Assembly: GCA_021776475.1 (NCBI GenBank) | Contig: JAJFFV010000005.1 | Span: 310,001-374,000 of the forward strand | Direction of reading: 5' to 3' | Source of the DNA: Parvularculaceae bacterium | Lineage (GTDB): Bacteria; Pseudomonadota; Alphaproteobacteria; Caulobacterales; Parvularculaceae | Length of the DNA stretch: 64,000 nt | Shown here: one piece after another, positions 19,951 to 30,374 of the stretch | Position numbering within the stretch: the stretch's first letter is position 1 | Layout of the letters: every line of letters begins with the position of its first letter | Program-made: the position numbers and the translations under genes | Notes under the pieces: generated by a model | Databases searched by the model: none | What the model was told of the DNA's origin: nothing | What the model saw: the letters and a program-made list of their open reading frames with translations, nothing else

Positions 19951-22383
19951 TTGACTTTTATGGGTGAACGTAAAATGTCTTCAATAACAAAAAAAATGAC
20001 CCGGTTCTGCAACAGCATGCTTGGTCGCCTGTTTATGATCGTTTTTTTATTACTCAGTATATTGACTTTTTCCTTAGCGCTGTACAGTTCCTATGTCACC
20101 TCCAAGGAAGAAGCTCAGGCGCTTTATGATACGGCTGTCGACAACGCCGATTTCGTAGCCCGCAATATCGAATCACAGCTTGAACGCAGAGACTACGAAG
20201 CGGTCAACTCAGCCGTACGAACGGTGCTAAACCGGCCACATATCAGCGCCGTAGAAGTGATTGATGCTGGTCAGGAATTCCGAATTACCGGTCAAATTCG
20301 CGACGATTATGGATTCTCCGGTACACTTTCAACCGAGGCCGTGGGGATACTCAAAGGCGCCAACCGTACCGTGGTAGCTGGTGAGCGCGCTATTATGGTA
20401 TTCGAGCCGCTGTTATCCGCCGGCAACACCATTGGCGTTTTGAAAATGTCTGTTGATCGCAAGGCCTTTGCGGCGATGGCGATCGAGAATCTTAAAAATT
20501 ACATGATCGCCGGCACGCCCGTGATTCTGATCGGCTGCGCTTTGGTCTTTCTGCTGGCGCGACAGATCTCGCGCCCGGTGGAAATCTTGTCAACCAGAGC
20601 CTCTGAATTCGCTGAAGGCAGCTTCGACAGTGACGTGCCGGTCATCGGTACAACCGAAACCCGGCGCCTCGGCACCGCTTTTAATCGCATGTTGGAACGT
20701 CTGAAAGCCAGCATGGAGGAGGCGCAAGCGTATGCTGCAGCGGCTGAAACAGCGGCAAAAGGAGCGCGCCAGGCATCAAAAGCGAAATCAGAATTCCTTG
20801 CCAATATGAGTCATGAAATCAGAACCCCGATGAACGGCGTTGTTGGCATTTCCGAAATCTTGCTCAAAACCGATCTTGATCCCAAGCAAAAAGAACTTGC
20901 TGAGATCATTATGTCTTCTGGCACAAGCCTGATTACCATCATCAACGATATTCTCGATTTCTCGAAAATTGAAGCCGGTAAGATGCGCCTTGTTCCGGAG
21001 CCCTTTAATCTGCGCACGTCCATTCAGGATGTCATGTCGTTGGTTTCCACAAGGGCCCGCGAAAAAGAACTTGAGCTGTTAGTCGAGTACGATCCGCAGA
21101 TGCCGGAAGGGTTTATGGGTGACGGCGGCCGGGTGCGCCAGATAATCACCAATCTTGTTGGTAACGCGGTCAAATTTACCGAGCGCGGTCATGTGGTCGT
21201 GAAGGTTGGCGGAAAGATCAGGGATGATCTTGCCCAACTGCGGATTGAGATTTCCGATACCGGCATCGGTATCGCCGAGAACAAGATTAAAAAAATATTC
21301 GAGCAGTTCGAACAGGCAGATACGACCAGCACACGGAAATACCAGGGCACGGGAATCGGACTTGCCATTACCAAAAGCCTCATTGAGTTGATGCACGGAC
21401 AGATCGGTGCCTTCAGCACATTCGGCAAGGGGTCGACATTCTGGTTCGAGATTTCCCTACCGGTTGAACACAGCATCACAGAGGGTCGCTACGCTGACGC
21501 CACGAAACTGGATGGCCTGCATCTCCTGATTGTGGATGACAACGATTATAACCGCCGCATTCTGATTGATCAGACAAAAACCTGGGGCATCAGTTCTGTT
21601 GCGGTTGAATCTGCGGATGCTGGGCTTGAAGCAATCCGGCAACAGGATCTCTCCGGCAAAGCCTTCGATCTCATCATCACTGACTTCAACATGCCGGAAA
21701 AGGACGGCGTCATGTTTACCAACGAGTTGAAAGCCGCACCTTTTGATTACAATGGCCCGGTCTTGATGCTCTCATCGCTGAGCGAGCGCTCGGAGGCGGC
21801 CGATGCAACGCGCGATTTGTTTGACATGTGGCTGACAAAGCCGGTTCGCGCTTCGCAGCTCATGGATGCTGTGGCCACTTCTCTTTATAATCACAAACTA
21901 ACCGGTTTGAGAAAAGCCCATGAAGCAATGAAACCGGTTGAGAGCGAAGAAAAGGCTCTTTCCCTCGACACCCGCACGCTCGACATCCTGGTCGCTGAGG
22001 ACAATGTCGTGAACCAAATGGTCATCAAAACCATGCTGCAAGGCATGAATGCCAAAGTGCGGCTTGCAGACAATGGCCTCATCGCTGTCAAAGCTTTCGC
22101 CGAAAAGGTTCCGGATATCATCATCATGGATGTTTCCATGCCTGAAATGGATGGCCTCGAGGCGACCCGCGAGATCCGCAGGTTTGAGCGGGACAACGGC
22201 CTGAAACGCACACCTATTCTCGCCGCAACAGCCCATGTGATGGAAGAAGATAAGCGGCGCTGTATTGCCAGCGGCATGGATTCAGTAATCACCAAGCCGA
22301 TTAAACAGGCTGTTATCACGGCCACGATTGAACAATGGATCAGCTTGATGCCGGAAGCTGACGAAGAGCAGCTTGCCGGATGA
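19951..22383 (+). CDS. Hybrid sensor histidine kinase with two receiver domains
   Basis: [26 protein letters not shown] (H-box), [16 protein letters not shown] (G-box), receivers with [14 protein letters not shown] and [14 protein letters not shown]. Confidence 0.94.
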   Translation: MTFMGERKMSSITKKMTRFCNSMLGRLFMIVFLLLSILTFSLALYSSYVTSKEEAQALYDTAVDNADFVARNIESQLERRDYEAVNSAVRTVLNRPHISAVEVIDAGQEFRITGQIRDDYGFSGTLSTEAVGILKGANRTVVAGERAIMVFEPLLSAGNTIGVLKMSVDRKAFAAMAIENLKNYMIAGTPVILIGCALVFLLARQISRPVEILSTRASEFAEGSFDSDVPVIGTTETRRLGTAFNRMLERLKASMEEAQAYAAAAETAAKGARQASKAKSEFLANMSHEIRTPMNGVVGISEILLKTDLDPKQKELAEIIMSSGTSLITIINDILDFSKIEAGKMRLVPEPFNLRTSIQDVMSLVSTRAREKELELLVEYDPQMPEGFMGDGGRVRQIITNLVGNAVKFTERGHVVVKVGGKIRDDLAQLRIEISDTGIGIAENKIKKIFEQFEQADTTSTRKYQGTGIGLAITKSLIELMHGQIGAFSTFGKGSTFWFEISLPVEHSITEGRYADATKLDGLHLLIVDDNDYNRRILIDQTKTWGISSVAVESADAGLEAIRQQDLSGKAFDLIITDFNMPEKDGVMFTNELKAAPFDYNGPVLMLSSLSERSEAADATRDLFDMWLTKPVRASQLMDAVATSLYNHKLTGLRKAHEAMKPVESEEKALSLDTRTLDILVAEDNVVNQMVIKTMLQGMNAKVRLADNGLIAVKAFAEKVPDIIIMDVSMPEMDGLEATREIRRFERDNGLKRTPILAATAHVMEEDKRRCIASGMDSVITKPIKQAVITATIEQWISLMPEADEEQLAG

Positions 22384-22543
22384 GTGAGCGATCAATCGGG
22401 CTCATTTGCGGCTCTAAACCTCATATTTTGGCCTCAAACGGTCCCCTCCTTGCAACAGAAGGGCTTTCGTAACCATCTCCCTTTACCTATAGTGCGCCCC
22501 GTCTGAACGGGATTTTATCGCCGTTTCCGTAAGAGAGTAATCA

Positions 22544-24352
22544 GTGGATCAGCAGCAAAACAGTACGAAAACAACGGCCTCTGGCGGCGTACGGCCGGAG
22601 ATCAGACAGACCTTGCGGACCATGTACCGTTACCTCCGTGCAGCGCTTGTTTTCACTGTGGCGGTTAATCTTTTGTTGCTCGTTGCGCCCATGTATATGC
22701 TGCAGATCTATGATCGGGTTTTGACATCGAGTTCTGTTGACACACTGGTCGTTCTCACAGTCATCGCGATCTTCATGCTGGTCATGTATATTGCCGCCGA
22801 AGGTGGTCGCAAAAGGGTATTGGCAAACGCCGGAAAAGTTTTCGGCGAAGCGCTGGACGGGATTACCTTACGGGCCGGTTTTAATAATGCCCGCGTGCCG
22901 CCGGCGGCAATTATCCAGAACGTCGGCAATCTCTCGCGCGTGCAAAGTTTTTTGATCAACGCGACAGTTGCTCCGCTTTTAGACGCACCATTCGCCCCGT
23001 TCTTCCTGCTTATTTTGTTCTGGATTCACCCCGCGCTCGGCATCCTGGGTGTCCTCGGCGCTTTCATCCTGCTCGGTCTTGCATTTTTGACAGATTGGAC
23101 CTCACGCAAATCCATCGAGGAAGCGGCGAAACAGGAAAATGCCGCCCAAAGCATGCTTACCCACACGGTGCGCCAGCGTGCTGCGATTGTCAGCATGGGA
23201 ATAGGCGAGCGTACCATCACTCGCTGGCAGGAACAGCGGCAGGGCGCAATCAACGAAAGCTTGCGCGCCGTCAACGTCAGCAATTTTCTGAGCGCTACCT
23301 CGCGTTCTTTCAGACAAATCCTGCAGATCGGTGTCCTCGGCGGTGCCGCCTTCCTGGCACTGAAACAGGAAATTTCAGCAGGGGCGATAATCGCGGCTTC
23401 CATAATTATGGGTCGCGGTCTTGCGCCTATTGACCAGGCGGTGGCGATCTGGCGACAACTCATCCGCACCCGTCAATCCTGGAACGAATTGCAGAACTAC
23501 CTCGTCCAGACCGACATGGCGGACAGCACAGCGGATCAACAAAATATGACACGGATGCCGAGGCCCGACCCAGTCCTGAAACTGGAAGAGTTTTCGGTCG
23601 CCGCACCGGGCGCTCAAAAGGCGCTACTGCCCAAACTGACATTCGAGCTTGAACGCGGCTCCATCGTCGCGCTGCTCGGCCCTAGCGGGTCCGGCAAAAC
23701 ATCGCTGATGCAGACGCTCGCCGGCGCCTGGGTGCCAGCTCATGGCACGGCCCGCCTCGGCAATCGCGATATCCATACCTGGCACACCGATGATCGCGGC
23801 CGTTTTGTTGGCTATTTACCGCAGCATGTGGAGCTTTTGACCGGCACCGTGTTTGAGAACATCGCCCGGTTTACCGATACTGAGCCGGAGCAAGTATATG
23901 AAGCGGCCCGCATGGCGGGATGTCACGAAACAATTCTGGGTTTACAACAAGGATATGACACCGTGCTCGGCGATCAAGGCACGCATCTTTCAGCTGGCCA
24001 GCGTCAGAGTGTTGGGCTTGCCCGTGCCTTTTTTGGCGACCCGGCAATGATGTTGCTCGATGAGCCAACAGCACACCTTGATTCAACGATGGTCGGATCA
24101 CTTCTTCAACATATCATTGCGATGTCAAAGATCCCGATTGCAGATCGCACCAGCTTATTCATGATAGCAACGCATGATCCACGCATTATCAATGTTGCCG
24201 ACCGGATACTAGTGATACAAAATGGTAAAGTCGGCTTGATGCCGCGTGAGGAATATATTCGCAAGATCAGCGACTTAAATCAAAAAAGAGCCCAGATCGT
24301 GCCGAAGCAACAAACATCCGGTACCATCAGTTCGCCAAAAGAGTCAGAGTAA
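22544..24352 (+). CDS. Type I secretion system permease/ATPase (PrtD-like ABC transporter)
   Basis: TM domain plus LLGPSGSGKTSLMQTLAG (Walker A), LSAGQRQSVGLARAFFGDPAMMLLDEPTAHLD. Confidence 0.92.
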   Translation: MDQQQNSTKTTASGGVRPEIRQTLRTMYRYLRAALVFTVAVNLLLLVAPMYMLQIYDRVLTSSSVDTLVVLTVIAIFMLVMYIAAEGGRKRVLANAGKVFGEALDGITLRAGFNNARVPPAAIIQNVGNLSRVQSFLINATVAPLLDAPFAPFFLLILFWIHPALGILGVLGAFILLGLAFLTDWTSRKSIEEAAKQENAAQSMLTHTVRQRAAIVSMGIGERTITRWQEQRQGAINESLRAVNVSNFLSATSRSFRQILQIGVLGGAAFLALKQEISAGAIIAASIIMGRGLAPIDQAVAIWRQLIRTRQSWNELQNYLVQTDMADSTADQQNMTRMPRPDPVLKLEEFSVAAPGAQKALLPKLTFELERGSIVALLGPSGSGKTSLMQTLAGAWVPAHGTARLGNRDIHTWHTDDRGRFVGYLPQHVELLTGTVFENIARFTDTEPEQVYEAARMAGCHETILGLQQGYDTVLGDQGTHLSAGQRQSVGLARAFFGDPAMMLLDEPTAHLDSTMVGSLLQHIIAMSKIPIADRTSLFMIATHDPRIINVADRILVIQNGKVGLMPREEYIRKISDLNQKRAQIVPKQQTSGTISSPKESE

Positions 24353-24359
24353 AAAAAAC

Positions 24360-25676
24360 ATGGGCAGATCGAGGACAACGAGCACTTCCATTTGGCGCGA
24401 CAAGCCGACCTTTATTTCCGGGGGTCTCTGTCTGGTGTTTCTCGGCGGTTTTGTGGTTTGGGGCTTTACGGCGCAGCTTGCCGAAGGCGTGACCGCTTCA
24501 GGCCAAATTGTCGTTGAAGACAACCGTAAAGTCGTACAGCATCTTGAGGGTGGCATAATTCGTGTTATGCACATCAAGGAAGGCGATATTGTTCAAGAGG
24601 GCGATGTACTGGTTGAGTTGGAACAGGTTGCGTCACTGGCAAGGCGGGATGAACTTGCAAAAGAACTAGCGACACAGCTGGCATCAATTGAACGGTTAAC
24701 CAGCTTGATGGAAGGCGAAGACGCACCTGATTTTGCCATTCTGGACACGTTGCCAATCGATAGCGCAATGCGTGAAGAGACTATTATTCGCCAAAATTCC
24801 CTGTTCACGCAGCAAAAAGCGAGCCTCGATTCTGAAATCAGTGTACTGAACGCACGTCGCAACACGCAAGAGGGCCGTGAACGTGACCTGATTAGCCAAC
24901 TTGCCGCCGTCCGCCGGTCTTTGGCGGTCGCCCGTGATGACCTGAACCGGAAGCTCACTTACCTTAATCAGAAATGGGAGACGATCGACCGCGTGCAGGC
25001 CGTCGAGCGGGAAGTCGCAAACCTTGAAGCAGAGCTCTCAAGACTTCAGGCCAGTCAGAACGAAGCCCGCGTCACCGCGCAAGAAATTGACGAAGAAATA
25101 AAAAGTCTCAAGGCGACAGCGCAGGCAAAGTCGTCTGGTGAGCTGCTTGAAGCGCGACGGGCAGCAGATTCTGCGGAAGAGAAACTTGGCGCCTCACAGG
25201 ATGTCCTTTCTCGAACAGTTATTTATGCCCCGCGTTCAGGCAAAGTTCTAAACCTCTCCTTCACAACACTTGGCGGTGTTGTCGGTTCCGGCGAACCGAT
25301 AATGGAAATTGTGCCGGATACGACGGATCTCGTGACACAAGTTCAAGTCAAGCCGACCGATCGAGACGCCGTGCAACCTGGCCAGAAGGTGAAAGCTCAA
25401 CTCTCCGCCTACAAAATGTGGAAGGCATCGCGTATTGAAGGCGAAGTTCTTTCTATTAGTGCCGATTTGAAGGAGCAGCCGGAAACCGGGGCGACCTATT
25501 ACGAAGCACGGATATTGCTGGACCGCTCAACGATGAAAAAAGACAGCGATGATGTTAATATTATACCCGGCATGCCTGTTGAAGCGTTCATTGCTTCTGG
25601 AAACTCCAGCACGTTTTTTGAAATCCTTTCAGAACCGATTGTGCAGACCGTGAGGCGCGGCGCGACCGCAGGTTGA
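24360..25676 (+). CDS. HlyD family type I secretion periplasmic adaptor
   Basis: QIVVEDNRKVVQHLEGGIIRVMHIKEGDIVQEGDVLVELEQ; long coiled-coil. Confidence 0.93.
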   Translation: MGRSRTTSTSIWRDKPTFISGGLCLVFLGGFVVWGFTAQLAEGVTASGQIVVEDNRKVVQHLEGGIIRVMHIKEGDIVQEGDVLVELEQVASLARRDELAKELATQLASIERLTSLMEGEDAPDFAILDTLPIDSAMREETIIRQNSLFTQQKASLDSEISVLNARRNTQEGRERDLISQLAAVRRSLAVARDDLNRKLTYLNQKWETIDRVQAVEREVANLEAELSRLQASQNEARVTAQEIDEEIKSLKATAQAKSSGELLEARRAADSAEEKLGASQDVLSRTVIYAPRSGKVLNLSFTTLGGVVGSGEPIMEIVPDTTDLVTQVQVKPTDRDAVQPGQKVKAQLSAYKMWKASRIEGEVLSISADLKEQPETGATYYEARILLDRSTMKKDSDDVNIIPGMPVEAFIASGNSSTFFEILSEPIVQTVRRGATAG

Positions 25677-25681
25677 CCTTT

Positions 25682-26983
25682 ATGAATAGAGTATGTGTAT
25701 TTTTATCAGCATGTTGCTTTTTAGCAGTTAGCGGCGCTAACGCCGAGGAACAACTTGACTGCGTACCATTTGAAGAAGCGCTGGATATTGCAACTAAAGT
25801 CAATCCGCGTGTCGAAGGTGCGAATGCCGAACGCGATCTCGCAACTGCGAATCTGTTAGCGGCAAAATCTCAGTCACGCCCACAGGTGTTGTTTTTTGCG
25901 CAAGCAGGACAGGGGGACGGGCGGCTGCAAAACAACCAGCGTGATAACCAAGTTGGCCTGCAACTGCAGCAAACACTCTACAATTTTGGCGCCAACAGAC
26001 TGACCCAAGCAGGTGCCAGGGAACAGATCACGGCCGCAGGATACAACATCGAGCAGACCAAGGGCGAGGCAGCTCAGGAAATGGGTACGGCCTATCTCGA
26101 AGTCCTCCGATCTGCAGAAATCCAGAAACTTACTGTCGAGCAGGAACAATATTATTTGCAGGACGCTGAAACTGCAGACCAGCGTCTGACAGCCCAAGCG
26201 ATCACGATTACGGATGCAAGTCAGATCAAGGCGAGTGCTGCGGTATCAGCCTCGCAACGCATTGATGCAACGCTGTTCAAGGATCAAGCTCAGTCGCGAT
26301 TTGCCATCCTGCTTGATCTTGACCTTGAATATGCCTGCCCGGCGCCCATGTCGGTCGTTGTTTTTGCAACAGAAACGGAAGAAATTCTCGGCGCAGAAAC
26401 ACTCGATAGCCTGCTGTCTCTGGCGACCAGAAATGCAGCCGCTGTCAAGGCAAGCCAATCGCGGATACGCGCCGCACGCGCAACCGTTGAACAGAACCGC
26501 CGCGCCGGACTACCGACCGTTTCGTTCCAGGCGTTTGTCGCCAACGAAGAAGATATAAATACTTTTACAGGCAGCCCCACTGGGTCAAGAATTACCCGGG
26601 ACCGTGTCGGTATCAATGTCAGCAGCCAGATTTATAGCGGCGGGCTGGGCAAGGCACGAATTGACGACGCGCAGGCCCGCGTACGCGGCGCCAATAGTGA
26701 CCTCGCGGCAATCCGTGCCTCTCTTGAAGACTCTATCACCAGGTCATGGGTTCGGATCCAGGCTCAGCAAAATACGCTTGAGGCTCTTGCTGAGGCACGT
26801 CGAAACTACAAGATACAGCTTGACAATGTCCAGGCGGAATACAGGATTGGGACACGCACGTTAGCGGAGGTTGTTCAGGTTGCGGAGCGTTATTACAGCA
26901 CCGCAAGCGACGAAATAAATACGCGCTATCAATATTACAACAATCTATTTGTTTTGCGGGCTACGGTGTTTGGTCTGATGTAG
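25682..26983 (+). CDS. TolC family outer membrane protein
   Basis: Signal peptide, repeated helical TolC half motifs (LQQTLYNFGANRL..., VSSQIYSGGLGKARIDDAQARVR). Confidence 0.92.
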   Translation: MNRVCVFLSACCFLAVSGANAEEQLDCVPFEEALDIATKVNPRVEGANAERDLATANLLAAKSQSRPQVLFFAQAGQGDGRLQNNQRDNQVGLQLQQTLYNFGANRLTQAGAREQITAAGYNIEQTKGEAAQEMGTAYLEVLRSAEIQKLTVEQEQYYLQDAETADQRLTAQAITITDASQIKASAAVSASQRIDATLFKDQAQSRFAILLDLDLEYACPAPMSVVVFATETEEILGAETLDSLLSLATRNAAAVKASQSRIRAARATVEQNRRAGLPTVSFQAFVANEEDINTFTGSPTGSRITRDRVGINVSSQIYSGGLGKARIDDAQARVRGANSDLAAIRASLEDSITRSWVRIQAQQNTLEALAEARRNYKIQLDNVQAEYRIGTRTLAEVVQVAERYYSTASDEINTRYQYYNNLFVLRATVFGLM

Positions 26984-28283
26984 CGGTGAATTGTTGCCGA
27001 CCGAAATGTGCTTCCAGAAATTCGAAAAAAGCCGGCCAATCATCTTCTGTGACCCCGTGTGTCCCCGGCCGAATGTGAAACACCAATTCCGCTGACGGCA
27101 GAAAGTCTTTGAGAGTTAATTGCGCAAGCCCGCCGGCACCAAGGAGTTCGTAGGCTGGATCGGCGCCGAGCGCGGCCATGAATGACCCTTCCGGATCGGA
27201 CCAGACATCCCGCCGCGCGTTGCCCAGCAAAACTGGACGTGGCGCTATCATCGCAAGTAACTGGTGCTGATCAACCGGCAAGTCGCTCTCGCGCTCGCTA
27301 TATTCAGCATACTGCGTGGAAAACCAATGTGGGTAACTACTAGTAATAGCGCCCACTGTTTCTCCCGCTTTGTTCCGGCTGAGCGACCCGCCACCGGCGC
27401 CAGATTGATGTGAAATGACACCGTCCACGCGCCCATCAAAGGCCGCCGAAAGTAGCGCCGACTTGCCATATCGAGAGTGGCCATAAAGCACCATGCCGTT
27501 CGGATCGAAGCGATTATCCATTTCCAAAACATCAATGACCCGTGAAAACCCCCATCCCCAAGCTGCAATGGCGCCCCATCGTGTTGCGTCATCCTGATGG
27601 CCTGCCGACAGCTGCTTCAGCGCAGCAATTCCCGCCCCTGAATTGTCGGGCACATAGTCTCCCGGATAGAACGTTGCCAGTGCAAAACCGCGATCAACCA
27701 TCTCCTCCAATGGAGGCGTCGCGATATAGCGCCCGAAAATATACGTCATCGCCATATTTATGACGCCGTCACCATCACACCCGCCACCTGTTGCAGGGCG
27801 TGACACGTCCGGGTGGGGAATGGTAGTATGGTTGCGACAAAACGTCTCCATAAGGATGACTGGTAATGGGCCTGGCTGTTTCGACGGTGTGGCGAGCAGC
27901 AATCTGAAAGTCGCTTTGGCTGGAGGCGCATCCCCAAACTGGGCCAGCGCTTCAATCGTTAACTCCTCCAGGACCGCGCGGCCGTCAAGGAATCTGTCGG
28001 CAACCACCCGTCGGTCAATCACCGAGGCAGAGGAAAAGTCCGGCAGGTATCCATAGACGTGCGCCTGAAACGCGTCGCGCAATTGCGGCACGCGCTCTTC
28101 ACGCCAAGATGTGATGGACGTCACTTCTCCTGCTCCCTCGAACGACCCGAGAACCGCAGGCGTCGCAACCGGTCGGTCAGGTGTCAGGTCGGTCCAGGCA
28201 AGCGTCAATTGAATACAGCCCGTGACCAGCAAAAGCATCGCGGGTACAAAAACAAACTGATTTTTTGCCGACATAAACGCCAT
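26961..28283 (-). CDS. Alpha/beta hydrolase, CE15 glucuronoyl esterase-like
   Basis: MVLYGHSRYGKSALLSAAFDGRVDGVISHQSGAGGGSLSRNKAGETV...HWFS...LPVDQHQLLAMIAPRPVLL...RPGTHGVTEDDWPAFFEFL matches CE15 architecture. Start moved to an internal ATG before the hydrophobic leader. Confidence 0.75.
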   Translation of the reverse strand: MAFMSAKNQFVFVPAMLLLVTGCIQLTLAWTDLTPDRPVATPAVLGSFEGAGEVTSITSWREERVPQLRDAFQAHVYGYLPDFSSASVIDRRVVADRFLDGRAVLEELTIEALAQFGDAPPAKATFRLLLATPSKQPGPLPVILMETFCRNHTTIPHPDVSRPATGGGCDGDGVINMAMTYIFGRYIATPPLEEMVDRGFALATFYPGDYVPDNSGAGIAALKQLSAGHQDDATRWGAIAAWGWGFSRVIDVLEMDNRFDPNGMVLYGHSRYGKSALLSAAFDGRVDGVISHQSGAGGGSLSRNKAGETVGAITSSYPHWFSTQYAEYSERESDLPVDQHQLLAMIAPRPVLLGNARRDVWSDPEGSFMAALGADPAYELLGAGGLAQLTLKDFLPSAELVFHIRPGTHGVTEDDWPAFFEFLEAHFGRQQFTATSDQTP

Positions 28284-28437
28284 CGCTAATTTCCCCGGAT
28301 TAAGCGCCAAATGTACGGTAACTGTACCTAAAGTCGCTTCAAATCCACGTGTTGTCGGCAAAAAACGGCAGCTTGCGGTTTTTGCAAAAAGCATCATAAG
28401 TGCCGGTTAAAATCACATACAAACAGGAAATGCTTTT

Positions 28438-29310
28438 ATGAGCCAAATCCGTAAAATCGTTATTCCCGTTGCCGGACACGGTACCCGCGTCTTGCCAGCG
28501 ACAAAATCGATCCCGAAAGAAATGCTCCCGGTCGTCGACAAACCTCTCATCGACTACGTCGTTGCGGAAGCACTGGAAGCAGGGATCGAGCATGTGATTT
28601 TTGTGACTGGTCGCGGCAAGAGCGCTCTGGAAGATTATTTCGATCATGCTTTTGAACTGGAAGCAGGTCTTCAGGCCAAAAACAAAACCGATATTTTGAC
28701 AGAGGTGCGCCAGCCGATCCGCCCCCCAGGATCGCTCTGTTATACCCGGCAGCAATCGCCCGCGGGGCTCGGCCATGCCATCTGGTGCGCCCGCGAGATT
28801 GTCGGCAATGAACCCTTTGCCATTTCACTGCCTGACGTGATCATCCGTGGCACGCCCGGATGCCTCAAGGAAATGGTTGATCAGTACAAGGTGTGTAATG
28901 GCAACATTGTAGCGGTTGAGGAAGTGCCCCGCGAGGAAGTTAACAAATATGGTATCATCGCGCCGAAAAGCACAGACAGCGATCTCATGGAAATGACCGG
29001 CATGGTTGAAAAACCGACAGTCGAAGATGCACCGTCAAACTTCTCGATTACCGGGCGATATATCCTGCAGCCAGAGATATTCAGCTTACTAGAGAAAACA
29101 GAAAAGGGTGCGGGAAATGAGATTCAACTAACGGATGCCATGGCCGAACTGATGAAGGCGCAGAGCTTCTTCGCGTACAGATTTTCTGGCGAAAGTCATG
29201 ATTGCGGCAGCAAACTCGGCTGGCTCAAAGCCAATATGGCATTCGCCAAAGACCGTTCAGAATTTACTGAAGATGTCGCAGCGTATGCTAAGGAGCTTTT
29301 TTCGATCTAA
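28438..29310 (+). CDS. galU: UTP--glucose-1-phosphate uridylyltransferase
   Basis: KIVIPVAGHGTRVLPATKSIPKEMLPVVDKPLIDYVVAEAL; GNEIQLTDAMAEL. Confidence 0.95.
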   Translation: MSQIRKIVIPVAGHGTRVLPATKSIPKEMLPVVDKPLIDYVVAEALEAGIEHVIFVTGRGKSALEDYFDHAFELEAGLQAKNKTDILTEVRQPIRPPGSLCYTRQQSPAGLGHAIWCAREIVGNEPFAISLPDVIIRGTPGCLKEMVDQYKVCNGNIVAVEEVPREEVNKYGIIAPKSTDSDLMEMTGMVEKPTVEDAPSNFSITGRYILQPEIFSLLEKTEKGAGNEIQLTDAMAELMKAQSFFAYRFSGESHDCGSKLGWLKANMAFAKDRSEFTEDVAAYAKELFSI

Positions 29311-29579
29311 AAGATCGCCTGGCCAATATAAAGCACCAATGCCCAAAACAGCGCACAGCTGATAAACACAAACGCAATCATACGTCTCGTTGACCAGCGA
29401 TCCTCAATGAATTCTTCGGACGCGCGTTCGTCCCAGGTATTTTCGAGATAGGATTGCAACCGTCGCGCCGGGGATGTCAATCCATCGGCGATCTCCAATG
29501 GGGCCTCTTGCTCTGTATTATCTGCGTCCGGCTGATCCGGATCGAGATCGTTGAGCTTCTGTTCTGCCTTACCTGCCAT
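29307..29579 (-). CDS. Small single-TM hypothetical protein
   Basis: 90 aa with C-terminal hydrophobic helix MIAFVFISCALFWALVLYIGQAIF; convergent with galU. Confidence 0.6.
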   Translation of the reverse strand: MAGKAEQKLNDLDPDQPDADNTEQEAPLEIADGLTSPARRLQSYLENTWDERASEEFIEDRWSTRRMIAFVFISCALFWALVLYIGQAIF

Positions 29580-29621
29580 CGCCCCGTCCCTGTCATTATT
29601 TCCAGTATAGAACCCGCCTAT

Positions 29622-29664
29622 TTAACAAAGCGTTAATCTCGGTTAGGATTTGGTTAACGCTTTG
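29622..29664. promoter_or_regulatory. Tandem candidate CtrA boxes within an 11-bp-arm inverted repeat
   Basis: TTAA-CAAAGCG-TTAA (29622-29636, perfect TTAA-N7-TTAA) and TTAG-GATTTGG-TTAAC (29643-29658). caaagcgttaa/ttaacgctttg inverted repeat spans 29626-29664, in the divergent intergenic region. Confidence 0.55.
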
Positions 29665-29743
29665 CCGCCAGATATTTTTAACGCCTTGAATGGTAAGTTG
29701 ATTCCATGAATGCGCATATGCACTGAAAAACGGTCAAAACGGC

Positions 29744-30373
29744 ATGAACCAGGCATCACACCTTGATTCCAGATTTTTGAGCAGCATGATTAGTGGCATG
29801 TTTCTGGCCGCGGGCGCCTTGTCATTTGCGGCATTCAGCGGCGAGGCCCGCGCCTACAGGATCGCCGGGCTTGATACCGCAACGTTGCAGAGTGGCTCTC
29901 TTTTACCACTCGGCCGATTAAGCTCGCCCAGTTATTACACCGCCGTCGCCGATACAGCGCTGGCGCTGCAACCGCCCGATCTGAAACTTGCTGAACAAGC
30001 AACAACACAAGCAATTCTCAGAAATGACCGCGACGTCAACGCTTGGAACCGCCTTGCCTATATCGACATACGTCAAAACGGCCAGCTCACACGCGATGGC
30101 ATGGCGGCGCTTTATCAATCCTACGCGGCAAGCCCATACGGCGATCTTGCATTGATGACTTGGCGGGTTGATTTCGCGACCGGCACATGGGCAGCGTTGC
30201 CGGACGACCTGCGCGCCAGGACACTCGCGCAAATACCGGTCATCGGTCGCTTCGGTATCAGCTGGGATTGGCGCGTTAAAGCCTGTCGGGAAAACCCACA
30301 CAAGGAAATTTACCAAGCAGTTTGTGCGATCGCCCCTGGCGTCGTGCGACCGGGCACCCCGCCGCAAGGGTAG
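29744..30373 (+). CDS. Hypothetical secreted protein, possibly exopolysaccharide-associated
   Basis: 209 aa with N-terminal hydrophobic leader; adjacent to and convergent with an O-antigen ligase-like gene. Confidence 0.65.
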   Translation: MNQASHLDSRFLSSMISGMFLAAGALSFAAFSGEARAYRIAGLDTATLQSGSLLPLGRLSSPSYYTAVADTALALQPPDLKLAEQATTQAILRNDRDVNAWNRLAYIDIRQNGQLTRDGMAALYQSYAASPYGDLALMTWRVDFATGTWAALPDDLRARTLAQIPVIGRFGISWDWRVKACRENPHKEIYQAVCAIAPGVVRPGTPPQG

Positions 30374-30374
30374 G

